NCBI RefSeq assembly: GCF_016918545.1
Contig: NZ_JAFFQC010000019.1
Location: 1-64,000 of the forward strand
Direction of reading: 5' to 3'
DNA from: Desulfobulbus alkaliphilus
GTDB taxonomy: Bacteria; Desulfobacterota; Desulfobulbia; Desulfobulbales; Desulfobulbaceae
Length of the DNA: 64,000 nucleotides
Numbering within the stretch: the stretch's first letter is position 1; each line of letters opens with the position of its first letter. Below, in pieces: positions 49,313 to 57,367 of this stretch. The notes beneath the pieces were generated by a model. That model saw only the letters and a program-made list of their open reading frames with translations, made no database searches and was not told the DNA's origin. The position numbers were made by a program, and so were the translations under genes.

Positions 49313-50248
49313 TTATTGGACAATGCGAACCTTTTCCGGTGTGACCCCGAGGATAATGATGGAAGCGTGTCCCGGCAGATTGATACCGCTCACCGTCACC
49401 GGCAGATCGACGCTGTCGGTCTCGACCGGGTCATTGACGGCGGCCCGGAACAGCATGGCCGGTTCCGGGGTGACCTGAAGAATCGGCTCGGGAATTTCCG
49501 CATCCACGCTCACCATGGCCGGTTCGGCACGCGCCGGTCGACGGCTGTCCCGGATGTTGACCGGGATGTTATCCACTGTTCTTCGCACCATGATTTCACC
49601 GAGAAGAACATCGACCTCGATCACTGTCTCGCCCAATAGTTGCACCAGGGCCTCACTCAGGTCAAGATGCACCTGCAGGGTCGCGGAATGCGTCAGTTCG
49701 TCCAGATTGATGACCGAGGTGGTGAGCCCGGTTTCCCGATCAAGGACGGTTCGTGGTCCGGTCACGGTGATCGTGGCCGGGTTGAGCACCAGCTCCTTGA
49801 GAAAATACCCGGCAGCCGGTTCCCCTTCAACCGCCGGGGTAATGGTGAATTCCCGTTGGCCCAGCCGGTCGACCATGAGGGTAATGGACGAGGGCTGCAC
49901 CCGCTGGACGCTGACCCCACGGGGTATGGCGATGGTTTCCGGAGTGTTGCTGACAAGCATGGCTCCCGGCTGCGCTCGGCTCAGGTCGACCGGGCGGGAG
50001 ATATTCTGTTGGCGTATCTCCTGGATCAGACGCCGGGTGCCACGGACAGCTACTTCGATGTCCTTGCGGTATTGATTGGCGATTACCAGATCCGCGGGCA
50101 TATTACGCAGCTCCAGAGGGATGGTGAGGATCACTTCCACCTGATCCTCCCCGACCACAAAATGCCAGAGACTGATGCCGATGACCAGGGAAAGCAGTTT
50201 GAGCTGCCACCGTCTGGTGAGGAGGGAAAAATCAACTTTTGCTTTCAT
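49313..50248 (-). CDS. cdaR: CdaR (YbbR-domain) regulator of diadenylate cyclase
   Basis: About 311 residues from ATG 50248, which overlaps the cdaA 3' end; a longer frame from 50308 lies fully inside cdaA. One N-terminal membrane helix (WQLKLLSLVIGISLWHFVV), then repeated YbbR domains of about 80 residues outside the membrane, with typical VTGPRTVL and VNIRD-type strands. CdaR proteins interact with CdaA and modulate c-di-AMP synthesis. Overlap with cdaA suggests tight co-translation. Confidence 0.9.
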   Translation of the reverse strand: MKAKVDFSLLTRRWQLKLLSLVIGISLWHFVVGEDQVEVILTIPLELRNMPADLVIANQYRKDIEVAVRGTRRLIQEIRQQNISRPVDLSRAQPGAMLVSNTPETIAIPRGVSVQRVQPSSITLMVDRLGQREFTITPAVEGEPAAGYFLKELVLNPATITVTGPRTVLDRETGLTTSVINLDELTHSATLQVHLDLSEALVQLLGETVIEVDVLLGEIMVRRTVDNIPVNIRDSRRPARAEPAMVSVDAEIPEPILQVTPEPAMLFRAAVNDPVETDSVDLPVTVSGINLPGHASIIILGVTPEKVRIVQ

Positions 50249-51044
50249 TGCCTCGCAGACTATCGAGCCAGCCATACCAGCGGGTGGCGACTTTTTTTCG
50301 GGGGGCAAGGACGGCTTTCAGGGCGGTTTTGAGGGTGTTTTCGTCGTGGCAGGTGGTGATTCTCCCTTGCTGCACCAGAGAAATTTCCTGGGTTTCTTCG
50401 GACACGACAATAATGACGGCATCGCTTTCTTCGGAGAGGCCGAGGGCGGCGCGGTGCCGGGTACCGTAGCGCTTATCGATGGCCGGGTTCTGGGAGAGGG
50501 GGAGCAGGCAGCCGGAAGAGTGTATCCTGCCTTTATGGATGATGACGCCACCGTCGTGCATGGGTGATGCCGGCAGGAAGATGGCCACCAGCAGTTCATG
50601 GCGCAGGCGGGCGTCAAGACGGTGACCGGTGTCGACGTAATCACGCAAACCGGTGCCTCGTTCGATGACCATGAGCGCACCGATGCGCCGGCGGGCCATG
50701 TAGGAGGCGGCGCGGACGATTTCTACCAGGTCACGTTCGCCGACGTCTTCGGCACGAAGAAAGGGTGTTTTACCCATTTGGGTCAGGGCCCGACGGATGT
50801 CGGACTGAAAGAGGATGACAATCACCAGCAGTATGGAGCCGAGAAAAGTTTTAAAAAGCCAGTGCAGGGTCTGCAGATCAAACTTGCCGGATACATAATA
50901 GATGATAATAATAAAGGCAATTCCGGCCAGCATCTGTGCCGCCCGGGTACCGCGGATGATGAGGATGATTCGATAAATAATGTAGGAAACCAACAGGATG
51001 TCGATGAGGTCAAGCAGGCGCAGGGAATGGATCGTCTCAAGCAT
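50232..51044 (-). CDS. cdaA: Membrane diadenylate cyclase CdaA
   Basis: Makes c-di-AMP from two ATP. 270 residues: three N-terminal membrane helices (about 1-85), then the DAC domain. The RHR motif is GTRHRAALG. The usual DGA motif reads DGG in SPMHDGGVIIHKG. First gene of cdaA-cdaR-glmM, the arrangement seen across bacteria. No clear promoter assigned. Confidence 0.95.
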   Translation of the reverse strand: MLETIHSLRLLDLIDILLVSYIIYRIILIIRGTRAAQMLAGIAFIIIIYYVSGKFDLQTLHWLFKTFLGSILLVIVILFQSDIRRALTQMGKTPFLRAEDVGERDLVEIVRAASYMARRRIGALMVIERGTGLRDYVDTGHRLDARLRHELLVAIFLPASPMHDGGVIIHKGRIHSSGCLLPLSQNPAIDKRYGTRHRAALGLSEESDAVIIVVSEETQEISLVQQGRITTCHDENTLKTALKAVLAPRKKVATRWYGWLDSLRGNESKS

Positions 51045-51233
51045 GCCGGGTCAGGAAGAAGTTGGTTGATTATGGTTGCTGTCTTGATATGTAGCATGCC
51101 GGCTGTGGATTGAACAGGAAAAATGCATAGTGGACTTACGATGCCCTATGCGGCTGCCCGATGCATTCGTGCACCTTCACCGGGGGGCAAGCAGCAGGTG
51201 CATATGGCCTGGAAACTGAGGCCGTATCAATCA
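51045..51233. other. 189-bp intergenic region upstream of an element copy
   Basis: No ORF or hairpin recognised. It probably contains the cdaA promoter on the minus strand. Confidence 0.4.
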
Positions 51234-51367
51234 CCTGGACCTGTGAGCGTCCGTCCGCATGCCTCAAAGGGGGGCGGGTGAAGGTTATTATCTAGGATTG
51301 AACGGCAATTATACGGTGATGACAATGAGATGTATCCAAAAAAGAGTCCAGCCCTCGCGGGATCAGG
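51234..51367 (+). mobile_element. CCTGRATCCGTGA element, hairpin mostly deleted (134 bp), with target duplication
   Basis: Left end CCTGGACCTGTGAGCG, right end CCAGCCCTCGCGGGATCAGG. The exact 5-bp direct repeat AATCA lies on both sides. It ends 13 bp before the nitroreductase start. Confidence 0.88.
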
Positions 51368-51380
51368 AATCAATAAGCAG

Positions 51381-51974
51381 ATGATCAGGGAGTTGGTGCG
51401 CATTACCCGAACAGTCCGTCGATTTCAGGAACAGCGGACTCTTGACCCCGCTTTGTTGCGGCAATGGATTGATTGCGCCCGTCTGGGAGGTTCGGCCCGC
51501 AACGCACAGGTGTTGAAATATATGCTCCTCACCGAAGCCCGGCAGCGGCAGGCCCTTTTTCCTTTGCTCGGCTGGGCCGGATATCTTGCCGAGTGGCCAG
51601 GGCCAGCGCCCGGAGAGCGACCCTCAGCGTATATGGTTTGTCTGCAGGACAAAGGCCTGGCGTGCGGCGCGGACAAGGAAGTGTATTGCGATCTGGGCAT
51701 CGCCACCCAGAATTTCCTCCTCGCCGCCGCTGAACAGGGGGTTTTTGGCTGCCGCATTGGTGCTTTTTCCTCTCAGGCGGTTCATCGGCTGCTGCAGCTC
51801 GACGATGACTACGAAGTCCTGCTGATCATTGCCCTGGGCTACCCGGCCGAGATGGTTTCTCTGCGGGAGGTCGGCCCGGATGGAGATATTCGCTACTGGC
51901 GTGATCAGCAGGGAGGGCATCATGTACCGAAAAGACCCCTGGCTGCACTGCTGCTGGACCCGCCTGCTTTTTAA
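51381..51974 (+). CDS. Nitroreductase-family FMN protein
   Basis: 197 residues from ATG 51381, excluding upstream in-frame sequence that belongs to the element. RTVRRFQEQRTLDPALLRQW, CARLGGSARNAQVLKYML (FMN phosphate contacts) and the C-terminal IALGYPAEMVSL are typical. These flavoproteins reduce nitro groups, quinones or unknown substrates with NAD(P)H. Ribosome site weak (AGGA about 12 nt upstream). Confidence 0.88.
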   Translation: MIRELVRITRTVRRFQEQRTLDPALLRQWIDCARLGGSARNAQVLKYMLLTEARQRQALFPLLGWAGYLAEWPGPAPGERPSAYMVCLQDKGLACGADKEVYCDLGIATQNFLLAAAEQGVFGCRIGAFSSQAVHRLLQLDDDYEVLLIIALGYPAEMVSLREVGPDGDIRYWRDQQGGHHVPKRPLAALLLDPPAF

Positions 51975-51989
51975 TGCCCGTTTCCCTAA

Positions 51990-52207
51990 CCTGAATCCGT
52001 GACGGCCGGTCTCTTGTTTTGGTTATAGCTAGCTGTAACCAGATTGTAATTGCCGTTGAATCCTTGATAATAATTTTCATCAGCCGCTCTGCCGGGCGTC
52101 CGTCCGCACGCCATCTTCATTGCCCGTAACCGTCCGATAAAGTTAACTTTAATCGAACGGTCACAGGCAATAAAGCTGACGCACGGACGAACGCTCACGG
52201 ATTCAGG
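51990..52207 (-). mobile_element. Full-length 218-bp CCTGRATCCGTGA element
   Basis: Both 13-bp ends, the long hairpin, the CGGCTG/CAGCCG-type subterminal pair and the A/T-rich part are all present. Flanks CCTAA/CCTTA are a likely 5-bp duplication with one change. It fills the gap between the nitroreductase and PGPGW genes. Confidence 0.94.
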
Positions 52208-52227
52208 CCTTATAGATTTGTATCGCC

Positions 52228-52614
52228 ATGTTGACAATTTTAGGACTGTTTTCACTCTGCACTTTTATCGGCAGTCTCATTGTTGTCCCTGTGCTGATCA
52301 GCCAGCTTCGGCCGAATTATTTCCTCGACCACTGGCAGCGGGTGGAGGCACGTCGCCAACGCCATCCCGCGCTGAGTGTGATGATTCTCCTGGTGCGCAA
52401 TGGGATCGGTCTGGTCCTGGTTGCGGCCGGGGTTGCCATGCTGGTCCTCCCCGGACAAGGCTTGTTGACCATCCTGATAGGGGTCTGTGTCATGGATTTT
52501 CCCGGGAAAAGGCGGTTGATCGATCGTCTGGTCTGTGAGCCCCACATCCAGCGAGCCTTGAACTGGATACGCCGAAAAGCAGGAAAGCCGGATTTTGTCT
52601 TTCCACCCAAGTGA
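52228..52614 (+). CDS. PGPGW-type transmembrane protein
   Basis: 128 residues. N-terminal hydrophobic segment (LGLFSLCTFIGSLIVVPVL), a charged loop, then a second membrane hairpin containing MLVLPGQGLLTILIGVCVMDFPGKRRL, the family's Pro-Gly signature, and a basic tail. Function unknown. The ATG lies 20 bp after the element; no strong Shine-Dalgarno. Confidence 0.8.
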   Translation: MLTILGLFSLCTFIGSLIVVPVLISQLRPNYFLDHWQRVEARRQRHPALSVMILLVRNGIGLVLVAAGVAMLVLPGQGLLTILIGVCVMDFPGKRRLIDRLVCEPHIQRALNWIRRKAGKPDFVFPPK

Positions 52615-52623
52615 TTGCCAGAC

Positions 52624-52841
52624 CCTGAATCCGTGACGGCTGGACTCTTGTTTTATATATATCTTGCTGTAATCATGTTTTAATTGGAGCGGAATCCTTG
52701 GTACTATATTTCACCAGCCGCCCTTCGGGGCATCCGTCCGCACGCCATCTTCATTGCCCGTAACCGTCCGATAAAGTGTACTTTAATCGAACGGCCACGA
52801 ACAACGAAGCTGACGCACGGACGAACGCTCACGGATTCAGG
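52624..52841 (-). mobile_element. Full-length 218-bp CCTGRATCCGTGA element
   Basis: Same orientation and structure as the copy at 51990, with scattered substitutions that keep the hairpin paired. Flanks CAGAC/CAGGC are a likely duplication with one change. Confidence 0.94.
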
Positions 52842-52976
52842 CAGGCGTATTGCCACGGGCCAAAGCTGCCGCGCAGATTCTCGATAGGCACCCATGAACC
52901 CGTTCAGCAGGGAGTGATATTACCCCGGTGGTGAGCCGGCTGATCCTCACCGCAGCCATGGGTTGATCCTGTCCCG

Positions 52977-53029
52977 TCACGACGTATCCTCTGCTCTTTC
53001 TATCCACAAGCGAAGAGAGAACGTCGTGA
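52977..53029. other. Hairpin of unknown function
   Basis: TCACGACGT (52977-52985) pairs perfectly with ACGTCGTGA (53021-53029). An inner stem CTCTTTC/GAAGAGA supports a single folded RNA or cruciform of about 53 nt. Confidence 0.5.
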
Positions 53030-53133
53030 TTACCCGCTTGTCTCGGGTCATCTGTGCTGCACAGGCTCCCAACTCGACCTGCATCTTCCGGCACACAGCG
53101 GTGGCCTGTCCTGGTTTATACTCACGATGCTGT

Positions 53134-53173
53134 CTTCCTTCCTTCCTTCCTTCCTTCCTTCCTTCCTTCCTTC
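53134..53173. repeat. TTCC tetranucleotide microsatellite, about 10 units
   Basis: An uninterrupted run of TTCC units. Not inside a gene I can support. Length changes could affect a promoter or a small reading frame. Confidence 0.95.
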
Positions 53174-53457
53174 ATGCTTTCCGCTCAAACCGGGCAATTG
53201 CCTGTGGGGGTACATGACCCGTCCCCGTCCGGAACGATCCGTGGGCGCTGATCCATAGGGTTCCGTTTGGACTTTTCTTATCCTTGTTATAGAAATTAAC
53301 GATTTCGTTCAGCTTGTATATCGGTTTTATCTGTCAGTTTGTGTGTTTTTTCCGTAAAAATAGTCTGGAAAAACTCGAGGATGAATTTAGGTTGAGTATT
53401 GGCAAAGCAAATGATATTTATATGCCAAAGCTATACGAAGATTTGTGGTGCTTATCG

Positions 53458-53557
53458 TCCTGGTACGGGCAATGAAGATGGCGTGCGAACTAAACGCTCA
53501 CAGATCCAGGAGCAATATAAAGCCCAAACAAGCGCCTCCAGCCGTCACGAACCCGGG
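53458..53557 (+). repeat. Decayed composite of the CCTGRATCCGTGA element
   Basis: Contains recognisable interior (GGGCAATGAAGATGGCGTGCG), one right end (CGCTCACAGATCCAGG) and another end (CCAGCCGTCACGAACCCGGG). Probably two overlapping relics. Confidence 0.65.
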
Positions 53558-53616
53558 AGCCCTTTCCCGGCAGGAATCAGGGCTTTCTGGATGGAACTCG
53601 ACAAGGGGTTGCTACC

Positions 53617-53919
53617 ATGCCAACCGAACGGCCCGACTGGGCCTTTGACGATGAATTCGACGGCGGTGATGAAACCTGCGGCCGGGTGATTGTCAACCTG
53701 TATCTCTATATCCGTCATCAGGAGCCGGGATACCGAATACTGGTCATTTCCAGGGACCCCGGGGCCCCGGTTGAACTGCCGGCCTGGTGCCGGATGACCA
53801 GCAACGAACTGACAGCGATGCAGCACCCGTATTACCTGATCACTCTGAAGCCGGCGCATAGTGCCCGGGGAAAGACTGTGGAAGAGGCCAGGGGTATACC
53901 CTGGAACGAAGAACAATAA
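53617..53919 (+). CDS. TusA-like sulfur-carrier domain protein
   Basis: 100 residues. The central region FDGGDETCGRVIVNLYLYIR, ...LVISRDPGAPVELPAWCRMT, ...YYLITLK follows the TusA/SirA-like beta-alpha-beta-alpha-beta pattern. The Cys in ETCG sits where the sulfur-carrying Cys lies in TusA, but the CPxP proline is absent. The same domain, recognisably related, forms the N-terminus of the OsmC fusion two genes downstream. AAGGGG lies 8 nt before ATG. Leads the four-gene run ending in MetE. The family call is by pattern, so moderate. Confidence 0.72.
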   Translation: MPTERPDWAFDDEFDGGDETCGRVIVNLYLYIRHQEPGYRILVISRDPGAPVELPAWCRMTSNELTAMQHPYYLITLKPAHSARGKTVEEARGIPWNEEQ

Positions 53920-53943
53920 AGAAGAGTCAGAGAGGAAAAAAAC

Positions 53944-54309
53944 ATGGCCAATACATTCTGCGTGACCATCACCCATTGCAACACCGATCCGGACAAGGCG
54001 ACTCTTGGTTTTGTGGTGGCCAATGCCGCCCAGGGCAGCGAGAAACAGACCATGGTTTTTTTGAGTTCAGATGGGGTGTATTGCGCTGTGCCCGCAGAAA
54101 TCGCCAAGATCGATGAGGGAGCCCCGTTTGCGCCCCTGCAGGATCTGGTGGAAAAATTTATCAAGGCCGGCGGCACGATCTATGTCTGCACACCCTGCAT
54201 GAAAAAACGAGGCATTGCCGAGGCTGACCTCATTCAGGGGGCCACCCCTGCCGGTGGAGCCGCCCTGGTGGAATGGCTGGCAAACGGCTCGCCCGCCGTG
54301 GCATATTGA
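53944..54309 (+). CDS. DsrE-like sulfur-relay protein
   Basis: 121 residues with the DsrE/F-like fold pattern: N-terminal FCVTITHCNTDPDKATLGFVVANAA, then KQTMVFLSSDGVYCAV, and the C-terminal VCTPCMKKRGI in a loop where DsrE proteins carry their active Cys. AGAGG lies 8 nt before ATG. Sits between two TusA-like genes, consistent with persulfide transfer among them. The direct partner enzyme is not known. Confidence 0.85.
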   Translation: MANTFCVTITHCNTDPDKATLGFVVANAAQGSEKQTMVFLSSDGVYCAVPAEIAKIDEGAPFAPLQDLVEKFIKAGGTIYVCTPCMKKRGIAEADLIQGATPAGGAALVEWLANGSPAVAY

Positions 54310-54335
54310 GTCGAGCGGCAGGAGATCATAGTTCC

Positions 54336-55073
54336 ATGGATTTTGATGTCAATTCGGTCGTTGCGGATGTGGTGTTTGATGGCGGTGACCTCGATTGCGG
54401 TTCCGGCCTGATCCTGCTCATCAGGGAAAACATGCTCAAGGTGCCTGTGGACGGTACCCTGGAAATGCGCAGTCGGGAGCCCACCGTTGCCGACGATCTG
54501 CCCCCCTGGTGCAGGATGGCTGGTCATGCCTATATCGGCAAGGCCGAAGGGCACGGGTACATGCGCTATTTTATCAGGCGGGGGCAGGGCGTTCAGGAAG
54601 ATGCCGAGGCCCTGGACCGGGATAAACAGGAGGCGAAACAGTACCAGTGGCGGCTCAGGGCCAGATCAACAGGTCATCTGCGATCGACCATCTATGCCAG
54701 GAATTTCTCATTCCATATCGGTCAACCGACCAGTTTTGAGGAAAGGGACGAGTATCCCTGTGCGATCGAATATCTTTTTGGCGCCCTGGCCGGATCCCTG
54801 ACCACCGCTTTTGCCACTGAATGTGCCCGGGAAAATCTCGAGGTCGATGATATTGAAATTTCGTTGAGTGGTACCCTGCACAATGTCCTCGCTCACTTAG
54901 GTCTAGAGGAAGGGGATCCGTCGGTGCAGCGAATAGAACTCAAATGCTTTGCCGCCACCTTTGCCGACGAGGAGGAAGTCAAGGCCGCCTGGCAACGAAC
55001 AGTGCAGCGTTCCCCGCTGGTGGCGACCCTGGCAAAGGCAGTAGACCTGCAGATCAATCTGGCTCTGGTGTGA
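54336..55073 (+). CDS. TusA-like plus OsmC-like fusion protein lacking the OsmC cysteines
   Basis: 245 residues from ATG 54336. Residues 1-80 are a TusA-like domain (FDGGDLDCGSGLILLIRENM, ADDLPPWCRMAGHAY), resembling the protein at 53617. Residues 110-245 follow the OsmC/Ohr layout, but both peroxidatic positions are Ser (FGALAGSLTTAF and QRSPLV, where Cys is usual). So a hydroperoxidase activity is unlikely. It may have become a carrier or binding module. Directly upstream of the MetE gene (4 bp gap). Confidence 0.8.
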   Translation: MDFDVNSVVADVVFDGGDLDCGSGLILLIRENMLKVPVDGTLEMRSREPTVADDLPPWCRMAGHAYIGKAEGHGYMRYFIRRGQGVQEDAEALDRDKQEAKQYQWRLRARSTGHLRSTIYARNFSFHIGQPTSFEERDEYPCAIEYLFGALAGSLTTAFATECARENLEVDDIEISLSGTLHNVLAHLGLEEGDPSVQRIELKCFAATFADEEEVKAAWQRTVQRSPLVATLAKAVDLQINLALV

Positions 55074-55077
55074 CAAC

Positions 55078-56244
55078 ATGACCAAAAATGACTCGTTCCG
55101 CACGACCCAGGTGGGCTCCTGGCCCCGTTCGAAAACCCTGCTCAAAGCCCTGCGCGGCTACCAGAAAAAAGCGCTCTCCCGGGAAGACTTCACCAGGGTC
55201 GCCGAAGAGGAGATCCGCCGAACCGTCTCGCTTCAGGAGCAGGCCGGGCTTGATATCCTGGTTGACGGTGAACATCGACGGGAAAGTTTTTACGCCTTCA
55301 TCACCGATAAGGTGGCCGGCAGTCAGTTGATGTCCCTGGCCGAGATGCTCGATTTTGTCGAGGACAAGGCCGAGTTCGAGGAAATGCTCAGGACCATGGA
55401 CATGCCGGCCTCGGCGGTGAAAAATCCTACCTGCACTGGCAAGTTGTCACGGCGGGAACCGCTTGCCCTGGAAGACCTGCATTTCCTGCGCACGCTGACC
55501 GACAAGCCCGTCAAGATCACCTTGCCGGGCCCCTACCTGCTGACCCGGTCCATGTGGGTCGGCGCGCTCACCCGTCAGGCCTACACCAGTCCCGAGGAAA
55601 TGGCGGATGATATTGTCCGTATCCTGCGCGAGGAACTCATCGACCTGCGTGATGCCGGCTGCGATTTCGTCCAGTTCGACGAACCGGTGCTCACGGAGGT
55701 GGTCATGTCGGAGGAATGCGAACGTCGCACCTTCATGTGAGCGACCCTTGCTACCCGCCGTGATGCGGGTAAGGAACTGCAATTCGCTGCTGAACTCATC
55801 AATCGCATTGTCAAGGATATTGAGGGCGTCCGCACCGGGGTCCACGTCTGTCGCGGCAACTGGAGCCGACAGGAGGAGGTGCTGCTGACCGGCGATTACG
55901 CCCGCTTACTGCCGGCCCTGCAACCGATGCGGGTCGACCAGTTCGTGCTGGAATACGCCACCCCGAGAGCGGGTGATATTGAGGTGGTCGGTCGGGTGTT
56001 GTCGGATCGGGAATTGGGGCTGGGAGTGGTCAACCCCCGCACCGACGAGGTCGAATCAGTGGCCACCATCGTGGCCAAAGCTGAACAGGCTCTGGAATTC
56101 TATCGGCCGGAGCAACTCTTTCTCAATACCGACTGTGGCTTTGGCTGCTTTGCCGGGCGTTCGGTGAATGTCGAGGAGGTCGCCTTCCGTAAACTCTGCG
56201 CCATTGTCGAAGCGGCGCGCATTCTTCGCGGCAGGTATGGCTGA
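55078..56244 (+). CDS. Core-type cobalamin-independent methionine synthase, predicted selenoprotein (Sec221)
   Basis: 388 residues when the TGA at 55738-55740 is read as selenocysteine; reading it as stop would leave a 220-residue fragment. The frame is open and homologous in style on both sides (RRTFM-U-ATLATR). The chain is the short MetE form without the N-terminal duplicate barrel (TTQVGSWPRS start). All four zinc ligands lie downstream of the TGA: His256 and Cys258 (VHVCRGN), Glu292 (VLEYATPR), Cys353 (NTDCGFGCF). A SECIS-like hairpin follows the TGA. Core MetE in anaerobes uses methylcobalamin-protein donors; here it ends a sulfur-carrier operon. Confidence 0.85.
55746..55774 (+). promoter_or_regulatory. 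Bacterial SECIS-like hairpin after the in-frame TGA
   Basis: ACCCGC (55753-55758), 6-nt loop CGTGAT (55759-55764), GCGGGT (55765-55770) form a perfect 6-bp stem. CCTT (55746-55749) and AAGG (55771-55774) extend it past a 3-nt bulge. The loop starts 18 nt after the TGA and contains GU, as SelB-binding loops do. Confidence 0.78.
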
Positions 56245-56350
56245 GTAGGGAAGTATGTCCCTATAGGTAGTGTCTATCCAGAAATGAGGTGTATTGATCT
56301 TGATCTGAGTCGAGACGCGCTGGCGAGTCAGCGACATCAAGTAAAGACCT

Positions 56351-57367
56351 TTATAGCTGAACACCTGTTTTTTCCGCTATTTTTTCAGCCAGTTGCCTGA
56401 AATTCTTTTTGGCGTCCTGCACGGCGTTCGCATGACTGCCGATGGCACCGTCGGCGGAGGTGAGGTTGAAAATCGGCTTACGATGCTCCTGTGCCATGGG
56501 AACCAGGCTGCGGTAGTGCTTAATGGTTGCCAAACAATACGGGTCATCCTCCTGACGAATCTTTGTTGATGGCGTTTCGTTCAACACGAAATCCCGGTAT
56601 ACGTCAGGGATACGCTGCACCCATTTGTCGTAGGCTTTGACCGGGCGGTCCAGACGAACGCCATGCTGCTGGCACAGGTAGCCGATAGGTTGCATTTTCC
56701 CCCGGGGGAGATGGAAATCCGGGTAGCTGCTTTTTTCGGTACTTGTCTTCCAGTTATCCAGTCTCTTCTGCCAGAGGTTTTTCCAGCTCCTCAAGGTGGG
56801 TCCCAAGTTTTTCAAGCCCTGCAAGGAAAAGAGGTCAGCTCCCAGCGGAATTGTTACATAATCCGTGGCCACCAGTACCGATCGGTTGATTGCGCCCAGA
56901 TTCGGGCCAATATCGACCAGAATGAGATCTGCCTGAACTTTTTTCGCTGCCATCCGCATTACCTGCCAGAAGGAGCTGAGAATTCGCATTGGGCGATAAA
57001 GGTTGTTGTCGCCCATGCTGTTGGGCCATTCAGCCGATAAGGCATCCTCGTACCCTGAGAGGTTTACGTCTCCCGGCAGGAGATATAAATCGGTCGCCAT
57101 ATTCTGAAGAATCGGTTCAGTAAGATCGCCCACGGCAGTCAGCGGCTTAACACACTGGTACATTGTTGTTCCCTGCTCCCGCTGATTCCAAATCATTTCT
57201 ATTGTTTCTTCGTCCAGAAAGGCCGCTGTCAGGTTGGCCTGTGGGTCCAGGTCGATGACCACGACTCGCTTGCGCAGACTGGCGAACATCCATGCCAGAT
57301 GGTAGACGAGAGACGTTTTCCCAACGCCCCCTTTGTTGTTAAAAAAGGTCAGCACGGGTGAAGTCAT
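56351..57367 (-). CDS. ParA-family ATPase
   Basis: 338 residues. The deviant Walker A is FNNKGGVGKTSLVYHLA; VIDLDPQANLTAAFL and LVDIGPNLGAINR are the A' and B motifs. There is no ParB or parS-like partner. Its ATG overlaps the end of the upstream AlbA_2 gene (57364-57367), so the two are one unit. The third-codon positions look more A/T-rich than in neighbouring genes, an impression that suggests recent arrival. Lone ParA plus AlbA_2 genes occur in accessory and defence regions; the role is unknown. Confidence 0.88.
   Translation of the reverse strand: MTSPVLTFFNNKGGVGKTSLVYHLAWMFASLRKRVVVIDLDPQANLTAAFLDEETIEMIWNQREQGTTMYQCVKPLTAVGDLTEPILQNMATDLYLLPGDVNLSGYEDALSAEWPNSMGDNNLYRPMRILSSFWQVMRMAAKKVQADLILVDIGPNLGAINRSVLVATDYVTIPLGADLFSLQGLKNLGPTLRSWKNLWQKRLDNWKTSTEKSSYPDFHLPRGKMQPIGYLCQQHGVRLDRPVKAYDKWVQRIPDVYRDFVLNETPSTKIRQEDDPYCLATIKHYRSLVPMAQEHRKPIFNLTSADGAIGSHANAVQDAKKNFRQLAEKIAEKTGVQL

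Larger units (their letters stand above)
52615..53616. other. 1002-bp intergenic region with element copies, hairpin and microsatellite
   Basis: Contains the element at 52624-52841, a hairpin at 52977-53029, a TTCC microsatellite at 53134-53173 and a decayed element at 53458-53557. Short frames on both strands lack ribosome sites and family features, so none is called as a gene. Confidence 0.55.

Noticed and set aside
51990-52207. Element as a group II intron or riboswitch
   Set aside because: No intron domain V or catalytic triad pattern, and the copies have inverted ends with target duplications and no fixed position relative to genes.
52963-53217. Plus-strand frame with FLPS repeats over the TTCC tract
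   Set aside because: The repeat arises from the microsatellite itself; no ribosome site or homology pattern.
55078-56244. MetE as a pseudogene broken by a nonsense mutation
   Set aside because: No other damage in 388 codons, all metal ligands intact, a well-placed SECIS-like hairpin follows the TGA and SelB is encoded nearby. It remains the main alternative until selA/selC/selD are confirmed.
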